Shown one piece after another: positions 16,914-25,894 of a stretch of DNA of 51,806 nt (positions within the stretch are counted from its first letter, which is position 1; each line of letters starts with the position of its first letter). The position numbers and the translations under genes were made by a program. Origin of the DNA: Roseovarius marisflavi (GTDB lineage Bacteria; Pseudomonadota; Alphaproteobacteria; Rhodobacterales; Rhodobacteraceae); NCBI RefSeq assembly GCF_900142625.1, contig NZ_FRBN01000024.1, positions 1-51,806 on the forward strand, written 5' to 3'. Under the pieces are notes generated by a model. The model ran no database searches. It was not told the DNA's origin and saw only the letters and a list, made by a program, of their open reading frames with translations.

Positions 16914-18517
16914 ATGTACAAGCCATTGATCGACGAAGTGAAGGGCGACCGGGAGTGGTCCTTGCTGGAGCAGGATTTTCTGGATGAATGCAAACTGGGC
17001 ATGGTTGCATATCTTCCGGGAAAAGGGGATTGCCCCAAGGATCAGAGCGATCCCGACCGGCGGGTGCGCGCGGGGCTGATCCGCTATCTGCTTTTAGGTG
17101 GCTGCAAGACAGAGGGCGGCGCCCGCCCGCATCCCAAGGGGGTGCGGCTAATGGGGCGTGGATTGACGGCGTGCTGGATTTTGAGGGATGCACCACGCGG
17201 CTGAACTTGGCCCTGCACCACTGTTTTTTTCGCGACGGACTGGTGTTTCGGGATGCAGAACTGGGCGGGCTTTACCTGACGGGAAGTCGCGCAGAGCAGC
17301 GGGTGGACCTGCACCGCCTGACCACAAAAACCGATGTGCATTTGCGGGGTGGGTTTCATGCCACCGGCTTGGTTAATCTGGGTGGGGCCAGGATCGGCGG
17401 GCAACTTTCCTGCAGTGGCGGGCGATTTGACGGCACCGGAGGCACGGCGATTAATTGCAATGCGGCGCGGATCCGGGCGGGAGTGTTCCTAAAGTATGGC
17501 TTTCACGCGTCAAGGCGGGTGAATTTTCGGGGTGCCCGGATCGACGGGACCTTTGAGGTCCTAGTGGCAACACTTGAGGGTGGGATTGATCTTGGCTCAT
17601 CTCAGATTAAGGGCCGCTTCTTTTGGCAGAACATTCAGGGTTTAGTGCCTGTGGTGGACCTGACCGAAGCACAGGTGCGGGTTTTGGTGGATGATTTGCC
17701 CTCGTGGGACAAGGTGACGGAATTGCACCTGTCCGGGTTCACCTATGAGCGGATACAAAGCGGCATGGGGATTGCGGACCGGTTGGAGTGGCTCGATGGA
17801 AAGCGCGAGCGCAAATTGCCGACCGAGATGCATGAGAAATTGCGAGCCCAGCCGTGGCTCGCGACGGGTTCGGGGTTCGATCCGCAGCCCTATACCCAAC
17901 TGGCCCGTGTGCTTGAGGATCAAGGCAACCGGGGTGGCGCGGCTAGGGTACGCGAAGTGCGTGAGAGCAAGTTGCGCGTGGCCGAGCAGTCTCGGGCTTT
18001 TGGCCGGGTGGATGGAACCTTTCGCGCCGCCTTTGGATCAATCCCCGCGATGCTGCGGCGGCTCTGGGATTTCATGTTTCGCTGGATGTTCGGCTATGGG
18101 CATCAACCGGCGCGGGCCTTGGTCTGGGTGACGGGTATCTGGCTCTTGGCCTTCCTGCTTTACAGCAGCGTTTATGCCGCCGGACAGATGGCGCCGAATT
18201 CGGATGTGATTTTGACCTCGGCGGATTGGCTGGAGATTGCCAAGGCCTATAAGGCCGGGGACGAGATGCCGATGCACGCTTGGCTAAACACCCCCGCCGC
18301 GAGGGATTACGAGACCTTCAGTGCCGGGCTTTATGCGCTTGATCTTTTCCTGCCGCTCGATGCCCTCGGGCAAGAGGCGGCATGGGCGCCGTCCTTGGAA
18401 CGTGGCGCGCTCGGGGTTTTGGGATACTGGATGCGCATGCCGATACAGCTTGCCGGCTGGGTGATCACCGCCGTTGGCGCCGCTGTTCTGACCGGGCTTG
18501 TGGGGCGCAAGGAATAG
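16914..18517 (+). pseudogene. Large beta-repeat plus membrane-anchor protein, frameshifted in a G run
   Basis: The N-terminal part ([20 protein letters not shown] onward, from ATG 16914) and the long remainder are in different frames. They join cleanly if one G is added to the G4 run at 17153-17156: GVRLMG then continues GAWIDGVLDFEGCTTRLNLA. The repaired protein would have about 534 residues. It has a right-handed repeat region (VNLGGARIGGQLSCSGGRFD and similar), a linker FTYERI, a helical QPYTQLARVLEDQG block and two C-terminal membrane segments (ALVWVTGIWLLAFLLYSSVY; AGWVITAVGAAVLTGLVG). Similar architecture is seen in uncharacterised membrane-associated proteins of actinobacteria and alphaproteobacteria (from memory). 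It may be a real pseudogene or a base-call error. Confidence 0.65.
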
Positions 18518-18603
18518 CGCGCCGTAAGACGTGATCCAAAAGCGGTTGCCCCGGTGCGCGCGGCGTGCCTACACTTGAGCCGAGACAAAAAGGGGTTTTT
18601 GCC

Positions 18604-20550
18604 ATGCGTTGGGTGTTTCGGCTGATCGGGCTTTTGGTTGTGGTCGTTGTGATCATCGTGGGGTCGCTTTTCCTGCTGCCGGGGGACCGGATCGCGCGGA
18701 TCGCGGCGGATCAGATCAGCAGCGCCACGGGTCGCAAGGTGACCATGCAGGGCGATACCAGGATCAGCTTTTACCCGGTTCTGGGCGTCAGCACCGGCGT
18801 GGTCGAGGTTGCCAATGCCGATTGGACCAAGGCGGGGCCGATGCTGCGCGCCGACAGCCTCAAGATCGGGGTCGAGCCGAACGCCTTGTTTGGCGGCGAT
18901 ATCCGGATCACCGGGCTTGAAATGGTGAACCCCGAAATCCAGCTTGAGCGCGCCGCCAACGGCAGCGTCAACTGGGAGCTTGGGGTTGAGGGCGTCGCGC
19001 CCTCGGGGCAATCGGGCGAGGGCGGTGCGCCTGCGCAATCCAAACGGCTTGCCCTGACGCTTGACCGGGCGCTGATCACCGGGGCGTCGCTCAAGTATAC
19101 CGACCACGGCACGGGCGAGGTGCAGGATTTCCGCAACATGGATTTCGAGCTGCGCTGGCCAAGCTATGACGGCACCGCCACCTTTGAGGCCACCCTGCGC
19201 CCGGCGGGCGAGTCGGTGCACATCACCGGCCATCTTGATCAGGTCGGTCAGTTCCTTGACGGCGCGGTGACTGGCGTGGTGGCCAGTCTGACCTCGCCGG
19301 GCGGCAGCCTTGGCTTTGCCGGGCGCGCGGGGTTGCAGCCCCAGCTTGAGGGGCGGCTTGATATTGATATCGCCAGCACTTCGGGCTTCATGACCGGGCT
19401 TGGCCTTGGCGCGGTTGACGTGCCCAAAGGTTTGGGGCGCAGCATCAAGGGCAGCAGCCAGATCACTCTCACCCAAGACATGCGCCTGTCGCTGCGCGAT
19501 CTTGCGCTTGCGCTTGGCGGCAATCAGCTTGCGGGTGCGGCGGATATCATGCTTGGCGAAAAGGTGCCGCGCATCAACGCACAGCTGAACGCCGGCGCGC
19601 TTGACCTGTCGTCGCTTGCCGGGGCGGATAGCAACGTTGGCAACAGCGGCGCTGATACCGGCTGGTCTAAAGCGGCGATTGATGCCAGCGCGCTCGGCCT
19701 TGCCAATGGCGAGGTGGCGCTTGTGGCCGATAGTGTTAATTTGGGTGATCTTAAGCTTGGCAAGACGCGCACCCTGATGACGCTTGACCGCTCGCGCGCG
19801 GTCTTTGCCCTGCGCGAATTGCGCGCCTATGAGGGGCTGGTCACAGGCGAATTCGTGGTCAACAACCGCTCCGGCCTGTCGGTCGGCGGCAATATGAATG
19901 TCAGTGCCATCAACCTTGAGACCTTCCTTGCCGATGCGATTGATGTGAGCCGCTTTGCCGCGCGCGGCGATAGCAGCCTGAGCTTTCTGGGCTCAGGTCG
20001 CTCGGTGCATGCCATCATGAACAGCCTGAGCGGCAAAGGCGCGCTCAAGACCGGGCGCGGGGTGATCAGCGGCATTGATCTTGACCGGCTGATGCGCTCT
20101 GGCGACATGACCGGTGGCACCACGGTGTTTGACGAGATGAGCGCCAGTTTCACGATGGATAAGGGCAACCTGTTCAACAGCGACCTGTTGATGAACCTGC
20201 CGCTGGCCAAGGCTACCGGGACGGGCCGTGTCGGGCTTGGGGCGCGCGATATCGATTATCTGTTCACGCCGGTTCTGCTTGAGGGCGAAAACCGTCGCGG
20301 ACTTGCTATTCCGGTGCGGATCAGGGGGCCCTGGGCCAATCCGCGGATCACGCCTGATCTGGAAAAGGCGATCGACATGAACCTCAAGGAAGAGCGCAAG
20401 AAGCTGGAAAGCAAGGCCAAGAAAGAGATCAAGCGCGCCGTCGAGAAAAAGCTTGGCGTGACGGTCGAGGACGGACAATCGGTCGAAGATGCGGTCAAGG
20501 ACAAAATTGAAGACCGTGCCAAGCGCGAGCTGTTTAAACTGTTCGAGTGA
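18604..20550 (+). CDS. AsmA family protein
   Basis: This 648-residue inner-membrane-anchored periplasmic protein has an N-terminal membrane segment (LIGLLVVVVVIIVGSLFLL) followed by the AsmA signature DRIARIAADQISSATGRKV. It has long beta-rich repeats and the C-terminal RIRGPWANPRITPDL block. AsmA-like proteins are thought to act in outer-membrane lipid transport or assembly. The C-terminus is a charged helix rich in Lys and Glu (residues about 590-640), possibly a coiled coil. The ATG at 18604 is chosen because the membrane segment begins there. Confidence 0.9.
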   Translation: MRWVFRLIGLLVVVVVIIVGSLFLLPGDRIARIAADQISSATGRKVTMQGDTRISFYPVLGVSTGVVEVANADWTKAGPMLRADSLKIGVEPNALFGGDIRITGLEMVNPEIQLERAANGSVNWELGVEGVAPSGQSGEGGAPAQSKRLALTLDRALITGASLKYTDHGTGEVQDFRNMDFELRWPSYDGTATFEATLRPAGESVHITGHLDQVGQFLDGAVTGVVASLTSPGGSLGFAGRAGLQPQLEGRLDIDIASTSGFMTGLGLGAVDVPKGLGRSIKGSSQITLTQDMRLSLRDLALALGGNQLAGAADIMLGEKVPRINAQLNAGALDLSSLAGADSNVGNSGADTGWSKAAIDASALGLANGEVALVADSVNLGDLKLGKTRTLMTLDRSRAVFALRELRAYEGLVTGEFVVNNRSGLSVGGNMNVSAINLETFLADAIDVSRFAARGDSSLSFLGSGRSVHAIMNSLSGKGALKTGRGVISGIDLDRLMRSGDMTGGTTVFDEMSASFTMDKGNLFNSDLLMNLPLAKATGTGRVGLGARDIDYLFTPVLLEGENRRGLAIPVRIRGPWANPRITPDLEKAIDMNLKEERKKLESKAKKEIKRAVEKKLGVTVEDGQSVEDAVKDKIEDRAKRELFKLFE

Positions 20551-20649
20551 GGCCGCGCGACGCGTCTGGTTGCTCGAGCGGAATTTGAGTATTTCGGGAA
20601 CGGTGAAACACTGGGGGTCACATGCCCCGTCGCAGAACATGAGGCAGGC

Positions 20650-21849
20650 ATGAGTGAGGTCAAGGCGCAATACGAGGCCTATCCCTATCCCGAGCGTGAT
20701 CCGAAGGATGAGAAGAAGCGGCTTATCAGCGGCTCGCCCTCGCATGTGCTTGAGATAGACCATTTTCTCTTTGGCGGTCAGCGAGACTGGTCAAAGCCGC
20801 TGCGCGCGCTGGTGGCGGGGGGGGGAACCGGCGACGGGCTTGTTCAACTGGCGCAGATGATGAAATCCGCCGGGCGGGCGCTTGATCTGACCTATGTTGA
20901 TCTTTCAACGGCGTCGCGCAAGGTGGCCGAGGCGCGCGCCAGGATGCGCGGACTGGAGGGCATACGCTTTGTTACCGGCAGTTTGCTGGACGCCGCCGAT
21001 CTGGGGCAGTTCGACTATATTGACTGCTGCGGGGTTCTGCATCATCTGCCCGACCCGCAGGCGGGGTTCGAGGCGCTTTTGGCGGCATTGGCGCCGGGCG
21101 GCGGCATGGGGTTCATGGTCTATGCGCCTTATGGGCGCTCTGGGGTTTATCCGCTGCAAGAGGCGTTCGGCGCGCTTTATGAGGGGATGACGCCCGAGGC
21201 GCGCCTGAAGGCGGCCAAAAAGCTGGTGGCGGACCTGCCCGAAGGCCACCCGTTTCGCGCAAATATCAACCTTGGCGATCACAAGGACAGCGATGCGGGG
21301 TTTTATGACCTGCTGTTGCACAGTCAGGACCGCGCCTTTGATGTGACGGCCCTGGCCGAGGTGATGGGCGCGGCGGGCTGGCAGTTGAGCGGCTTCACCA
21401 TGCCGGCGCTTTACGATCTGTCGCGGATCACGCCGGTGCCCGATCACCTGAGCACGCCGGAACAGATGGCCCTGGCCGAAAAGCTGCGCGGGACGATCAA
21501 GACCCACGTCGGTTATGCGATCCGCGCGACAGAGGCCCGTGCCCCCGCGAGCGGGAAAAATCGCGCGCTGGTGCCGCATCTCAAGGGGGTTGGCGCCGGT
21601 GATCTTGCGCGCGCCGTGGCACAGGGGCAGAAACCCCGGCTTGGCTTTGCCGGGCTCGACATATCTCTGAGCCTGCCCAAGGGGGCCGCGCCGCTGATTG
21701 CCTTGATCGACGGGCGCCGTAGCCTTGCCGAGATCGCCGCGCAGACCGGCACGGACCCGATTGGCATGGGCGCGCTTTGGGGCCGGATCGAGCGTGATCT
21801 CGGGGATTTCGGGATGCTGCTTTATTCCAACATTCTGCGCAAAGCATAG
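20650..21849 (+). CDS. SAM-dependent methyltransferase (class I) with C-terminal extension
   Basis: This 399-residue protein opens MSEVKAQYEAYPYPERDP, a recognisable N-terminus of a proteobacterial methyltransferase family. The SAM site LVAGGGTGDG is near residue 60, acidic motif II is YVDLS and the post-motif is DYIDCCGVLHHLPDP. The C-terminal third (LIALIDGRRSLAEIAAQTG) resembles a winged-helix or PqqD-like fold and may bind a partner. The substrate is unknown. It ends 3 bases before the YedK gene, suggesting co-transcription. Confidence 0.87.
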   Translation: MSEVKAQYEAYPYPERDPKDEKKRLISGSPSHVLEIDHFLFGGQRDWSKPLRALVAGGGTGDGLVQLAQMMKSAGRALDLTYVDLSTASRKVAEARARMRGLEGIRFVTGSLLDAADLGQFDYIDCCGVLHHLPDPQAGFEALLAALAPGGGMGFMVYAPYGRSGVYPLQEAFGALYEGMTPEARLKAAKKLVADLPEGHPFRANINLGDHKDSDAGFYDLLLHSQDRAFDVTALAEVMGAAGWQLSGFTMPALYDLSRITPVPDHLSTPEQMALAEKLRGTIKTHVGYAIRATEARAPASGKNRALVPHLKGVGAGDLARAVAQGQKPRLGFAGLDISLSLPKGAAPLIALIDGRRSLAEIAAQTGTDPIGMGALWGRIERDLGDFGMLLYSNILRKA

Positions 21850-21852
21850 GCG

Positions 21853-22524
21853 ATGTGCGGGCGTTTCGCGATCACCCTGCCCAGTGATGCCATGGCACAG
21901 CTTTTTGGCGCGGCCCCCGACAATGACCTGCCCGAGGTGCCGAATTTCAACGTCTGTCCAACCAATCCGGTGCACGTGGTGCGCGGGGCGGACGGCGATC
22001 ATGGCCGTCGCCTTGTGGCGATGCGGTGGGGGTTTTTGCCAAGCTGGTATGACAGCCCCAATGCCGGGCCGCTCTTGATCAATGCGCGCGGCGAAACTCT
22101 GGCCGAGAAACCCGCGTTTCGCGCGGCGGCGCGGGCGCGGCGCTGTGTCATTCCCGCGGACGGGTTTTACGAATGGACCAAGGATAGCGCTGGTGCGCGC
22201 CTGCCCTGGTACATCCGCCCGCGCGCGGGCGGGGTCATGGCCCTTGCCGGGATCTGGCAACGCTGGGAGCGGGGCGATGAGGCGATCGACACCTGCGCGA
22301 TCGTCACCTGCGCCGCCAACCAGGCGATTGCGAGGCTGCATGACCGGATGCCGGTCATTCTTGCGCCTGAGGACTGGCCGCTTTGGCTTGGCGAGGCTGG
22401 CCACGGAGCGGCGCGCCTTGTGGTGCCTGCCCCCGAGGACGCGCTGGAGTGTTGGCGGGTCGATCCGGCGGTGAATTCCAGCCGGGCCAGCGGACCCGCC
22501 CTTGTTGCGCCCCTTGGGGTGTGA
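21853..22524 (+). CDS. SRAP/HMCES family protein (YedK), abasic-site DNA-protein crosslinker
   Basis: This 223-residue SOS response-associated peptidase family protein forms a thiazolidine link between Cys2 and abasic sites in single-stranded DNA, shielding them. Cys2 directly follows the initiator Met (MCGRFAITLP). The other active-site residues are visible: Asn77 (INARGET), Glu107 (DGFYEW) and His163 (LHDRMPVIL). The conserved CPTNPV and MRWGFLPSW blocks are present. It lies 3 bases after the methyltransferase gene. Confidence 0.93.
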   Translation: MCGRFAITLPSDAMAQLFGAAPDNDLPEVPNFNVCPTNPVHVVRGADGDHGRRLVAMRWGFLPSWYDSPNAGPLLINARGETLAEKPAFRAAARARRCVIPADGFYEWTKDSAGARLPWYIRPRAGGVMALAGIWQRWERGDEAIDTCAIVTCAANQAIARLHDRMPVILAPEDWPLWLGEAGHGAARLVVPAPEDALECWRVDPAVNSSRASGPALVAPLGV

Positions 22525-22627
22525 TGGTTTCTTTCGCGCGGCCCCCCTTTTCTAACGGGCGTTAAAAGTTATATAGAAAGGCCAAACCACGCCGCGTTTT
22601 CAAAACCCACCTGGCATAGCGACTGAC

Positions 22628-22966
22628 ATGATTGAGAAACTCATCAAAATGGCCGGACCCAAAGAGGACGAAGGCGACCCTTCGGTCGTGGTGGAGACAC
22701 GCCCCAAGACCAAGCGCCCGCCGCTTTACAAGGTCTTGCTGCTGAATGACGATTACACCCCGATGGAATTTGTCGTCGCCGTGCTTGAGCGGTTCTTTGG
22801 CATGAACCACGCCGAGGCGTTCGAGATCATGCTGACCGTGCATAAAAAGGGCCTCGCCGTTGTCGGCGTGTTCAGCCATGAAATCGCGGAAACCAAAGTG
22901 GCGCAGGTGATGGATTTCGCCCGCCGTCACCAGCATCCGCTGCAATGTACAATGGAAAAAGAATAA
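22628..22966 (+). CDS. clpS: ATP-dependent Clp protease adaptor ClpS
   Basis: This 112-residue N-end rule adaptor delivers substrates with bulky hydrophobic N-termini to ClpAP. The core [19 protein letters not shown] and [15 protein letters not shown] contain the substrate-pocket residues (NDDYTPM) and the ClpA-contacting region. An alternative start is ATG 22649 ([10 protein letters not shown]). The following methyltransferase gene starts directly at its stop codon. clpA is not adjacent. Confidence 0.95.
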   Translation: MIEKLIKMAGPKEDEGDPSVVVETRPKTKRPPLYKVLLLNDDYTPMEFVVAVLERFFGMNHAEAFEIMLTVHKKGLAVVGVFSHEIAETKVAQVMDFARRHQHPLQCTMEKE

Positions 22967-23959
22967 TTGGCTGATCCCATTCGCCTGACGCTCGCCCTCG
23001 CCGAGGGCAGTGTGGCCCTGCCTGACGCCGGGCGTATCGCCGTATTTGCACCGCGCGTCGGGGCCGATTTGCGCGCCCTGCCGCAAGACCGGGTCGAGGT
23101 GATCACCGGGTTCAAGCCGGATGCCGATTATTTTGGTGGCCTGGGCTATACCTGCGTTGTTGCGCCCGAGGGGCGCTATGGCGCGGCGATCGTCTGTTTG
23201 CCGCGTGCCAAGATGCTGGCGCGGGCCCTTGTGGCAAAGGCCGCTGCGGTCACCGACGGGCCGATCATCGTTGACGGGGCCAAGACCGACGGCATCGAAT
23301 CGATGCTCAGGGAATGCCGTCGGCGGGTGACGGTAAGTGCGCCGATGTCCAAGGCGCATGGCAAGATTTTCAACTTTCCCGCCGGGCCGGAATTCGCCGA
23401 TTGGGCGGCAGGCACGCCAGAGCCCGTCGAGGGCGGTTACGTCACCGCTCCGGGGGTGTTTTCGGCTGACGGGATTGACCCCGCCTCGCGCTTTCTGGGC
23501 GATCACCTGCCGGTCAAGATGGGCACGCATGTGGTCGATCTGGGCGGCGGCTGGGGCTATCTTGCGGCCCGCGCGCTCGAGCGCGACACGATTTCCCGCC
23601 TTGATCTGGTCGAGGCCGATCACGCGGCACTGACCTGTGCGCGCGAGAACATCGGCGATCCGCGCGTGCGGTTCCACTGGGACGACGCCACCCGTTGGCA
23701 GCCCGAGAGCGCAGTTGATACCGTGATCATGAACCCGCCGTTTCACAAGGGGCGCGCCGCAGAGCCAGAGCTTGGACGGGCCTTCATTCGCGCGGCGGCG
23801 GCAATGCTGAAACCGGGCGGGCAGCTTTGGCTGGTGGCCAACCGGCATCTGCCCTATGAGGCGGCCCTGGCGCAAAGTTTTGCTCAGGTCAAAGAGGTGG
23901 CGGGCGATACCCGCTTCAAGGTTTTGCGCGCGGCGCGCCCGGCTCGCAAGGTGCGGTGA
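22967..23959 (+). CDS. RsmC-like rRNA guanine-N2 methyltransferase
   Basis: This 330-residue class I methyltransferase resembles RsmC (16S rRNA G1207 N2 methylation). The C-terminal catalytic domain has the SAM motif DLGGGWGYLA (around residue 189) and the amino-methylating motif NPPFH (around 256). The N-terminal half is the degenerate methyltransferase-like domain of this family. The start TTG at 22967 is unusual; it abuts the clpS TAA, and no ATG or GTG fits better, so translation may be coupled to clpS. Whether its target is 16S rRNA is inferred from the family only. Confidence 0.85.
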   Translation: MADPIRLTLALAEGSVALPDAGRIAVFAPRVGADLRALPQDRVEVITGFKPDADYFGGLGYTCVVAPEGRYGAAIVCLPRAKMLARALVAKAAAVTDGPIIVDGAKTDGIESMLRECRRRVTVSAPMSKAHGKIFNFPAGPEFADWAAGTPEPVEGGYVTAPGVFSADGIDPASRFLGDHLPVKMGTHVVDLGGGWGYLAARALERDTISRLDLVEADHAALTCARENIGDPRVRFHWDDATRWQPESAVDTVIMNPPFHKGRAAEPELGRAFIRAAAAMLKPGGQLWLVANRHLPYEAALAQSFAQVKEVAGDTRFKVLRAARPARKVR

Positions 23960-24006
23960 CTTGGCTTAGGCTGTGCAGGACAGAATCAGCTTGAAAGGCG
24001 CATTAC

Positions 24007-24807
24007 ATGTCATTTTCCATCTCTGGTAAAACCGCCATCGTGACCGGTGGGGCCAATGGTATCGGCCTGGCCATCGGGCGGCATTTTGCCGACAAGGGCG
24101 CGAATGTCATGTTCGCGGATATGGATGAAGAGCGTCTGATCAAAGAACTGGGCGAGAATGATGAGGGCTGCAATATCCGCTATTTCGCCGGTGATCTGCG
24201 TGAAAAGCTGGCGCAGGCCAATCTTTTGTCGGCCACGATTGATGCTTTTGACGGGGTCGATATCCTGGTCAACGCCTGTCGTCAGGTGGTGCCGTCTGAT
24301 GCGCTCAACCCCGACGATGATGCGGTTGAGATGTTGTTGCAGCAAAACCTGCTGACCGCGCTGCGGATGAGCCAGCAGGTTGCCAACCGGATGATCAAGC
24401 AATCCGAGGGCGCGCGCGAAGGCGTGGCGGGGACCATCGTGAACCTGTCGTCGATCGCGGCGCGGCGCACCCAGCCCGAGTTGATGGCCTATTCGATTTC
24501 CTCGGCGGCCCTCGATCAGATGACCCGAAGCCTTGCCGTGGCGCTTGCGCCACACCGCATTCGGGTGAACGCAGTGGCGTTTGGCTCGGTGATGAGCGCA
24601 TCGCTCAAGGATAGCCTGCGCGAACATAGCGATTACCGATCCGACATCGAATGCCACACCCCGCTCGGGCGCATCGCCTCGCCTGCGGAGCTTGCCGAGA
24701 CGGTGCAATATCTCGCCTGTGACGGGTCGGCCTTTATGACCGGTCAGATCATGACCGTGGATGGCGGGCGTACATTGCTTGATCCAGTGACCTCTCCGGC
24801 GCATTAA
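24007..24807 (+). CDS. SDR-family oxidoreductase lacking the catalytic lysine
   Basis: This 266-residue Rossmann protein of the short-chain dehydrogenase/reductase family has the cofactor motif TGGANGIG (13-20), Asp38 and Asp40 after beta-2 suggesting NAD, Ser148/Ser149 and Tyr162. In place of the YxxxK lysine, residue 166 is Ser (AYSISSAALD). The usual NNAG motif reads NACRQ (89-93). The C-terminal AEL...YLACDGSAFMTGQ and VDGG are normal. Loss of Lys suggests weak, altered or absent oxidoreductase activity. It precedes hemF on the same strand, with an 81-base gap. Confidence 0.87.
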   Translation: MSFSISGKTAIVTGGANGIGLAIGRHFADKGANVMFADMDEERLIKELGENDEGCNIRYFAGDLREKLAQANLLSATIDAFDGVDILVNACRQVVPSDALNPDDDAVEMLLQQNLLTALRMSQQVANRMIKQSEGAREGVAGTIVNLSSIAARRTQPELMAYSISSAALDQMTRSLAVALAPHRIRVNAVAFGSVMSASLKDSLREHSDYRSDIECHTPLGRIASPAELAETVQYLACDGSAFMTGQIMTVDGGRTLLDPVTSPAH

Positions 24808-24888
24808 AGGGGCAGGGCTTGTCCGCCCTCACAGGCGGCTGCGCCGGGTGTCGGGGCGCGAGTCTGGCAGAACAGTAAAGAGGCTAAG

Positions 24889-25779
24889 ATGAGCGAAGAC
24901 TTCACCACAGAGAAACAACGCGCCGCCGCATGGTTTCGCGAGTTGCGTGACCAGATCGTTGCCGCCTTCGAGGGGCTCGAAGACAGCCATACCACCGGGC
25001 CGATGGCCGATGCCGCACCGGGGCGGTTTGACGTAAGCGAAACCCGCCGTGCGAGCGATGACGGATCGGATGCGGGCGGCGGATTGATGAGCGTCATGCG
25101 TGGTGGCCGCGTCTTCGAGAAGGTGGGGGTTAACGTCTCGGAGGTGTACGGAACTCTCGGTGAGGCCGCGCAAAAGGCGATGGCCGCCCGCGGTGTGCCG
25201 GGCATGGACAGTGATCCGCGGTTCTGGGCCTCGGGCATCAGCCTCGTGGCGCATATGCAAAACCCGCATTGCCCCGCCGTTCACATGAATACCCGCATGT
25301 TCTGGACCCCGTCGGCCTGGTGGTTCGGCGGCGGCTCCGATCTTAATCCCTGCATCGAATACGCCGAAGATACCGCGCATTTTCATGCCACCCAGAAGGC
25401 GCATCTTGATCCGCATGGGGCCGATTTATATCCGCGCCTCAAAGCGTGGGCGGATGAGTATTTCTATATTCCGCACCGCAAACGGGCGCGCGGCGTTGGC
25501 GGCATTTTCATGGATGACCGCAACACCGGCGACTGGGAAGCTGACTTTGCCCTGACTCAGGATATTGGCCGGGCTTTCCTTCCGGCCTTTGTGCCGCTGA
25601 TCGAAAAGCGCCGGGTGCAGCCCTGGGACGAGGCGGATAAGGACACGCAGCTTATCCATCGCGGGCTTTATGCGGAATATAATCTTGTCTACGACCGTGG
25701 CACCAAGTTTGGCCTTGCCACCGGCCATGACGCCAACGCGGTCCTGATGAGTCTGCCGCCATTGGCGAAATGGACGTGA
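24889..25779 (+). CDS. hemF: Oxygen-dependent coproporphyrinogen-III oxidase
   Basis: This 296-residue enzyme carries out the aerobic oxidative decarboxylation of coproporphyrinogen III to protoporphyrinogen IX in haem synthesis. Family blocks are GGRVFEKVGVNVSEVYG, NPHCPAVHMNTRMFW, WWFGGGSDLNPCIEY, HRKRARGVGGIFMDD and EYNLVYDRGTKFGL, all in order. The length is normal. The start at 24889 is preceded by AGAGG at good spacing. Confidence 0.97.
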   Translation: MSEDFTTEKQRAAAWFRELRDQIVAAFEGLEDSHTTGPMADAAPGRFDVSETRRASDDGSDAGGGLMSVMRGGRVFEKVGVNVSEVYGTLGEAAQKAMAARGVPGMDSDPRFWASGISLVAHMQNPHCPAVHMNTRMFWTPSAWWFGGGSDLNPCIEYAEDTAHFHATQKAHLDPHGADLYPRLKAWADEYFYIPHRKRARGVGGIFMDDRNTGDWEADFALTQDIGRAFLPAFVPLIEKRRVQPWDEADKDTQLIHRGLYAEYNLVYDRGTKFGLATGHDANAVLMSLPPLAKWT

Positions 25780-25804
25780 GCCTCTGGCGCCTGTGAGGTT
25801 TCAA

Positions 25805-25887
25805 ATGGGGGGCGCTGTCCCCCAAACCGCAGGATAGATGGGGGACGCTGTCCCCCAAACCCCCTGGGATACTTAAAGCAAGAAGAA
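25805..25887 (+). repeat. Tandem partial and full copies of a 50-nt extragenic repeat
   Basis: A partial copy (25805-25827) is followed by a full 50-base copy (25838-25887) containing the hairpin GGGGGAC-GCT-GTCCCCC and ending GCAAGAAGAA. The full copy is about 94 percent identical by eye to 35941-35990. Both full copies lie between convergent genes in the same orientation. The hairpins may help end transcription of hemF. Confidence 0.8.
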
Positions 25888-25894
25888 ACACTGT

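Noticed and set aside
20905..22404. Open frame of 499 codons on the minus strand
   Set aside because: It is antisense to the methyltransferase and YedK genes and is rich in Arg, His and Gly with no domain pattern. Long antisense frames are expected at this GC content.
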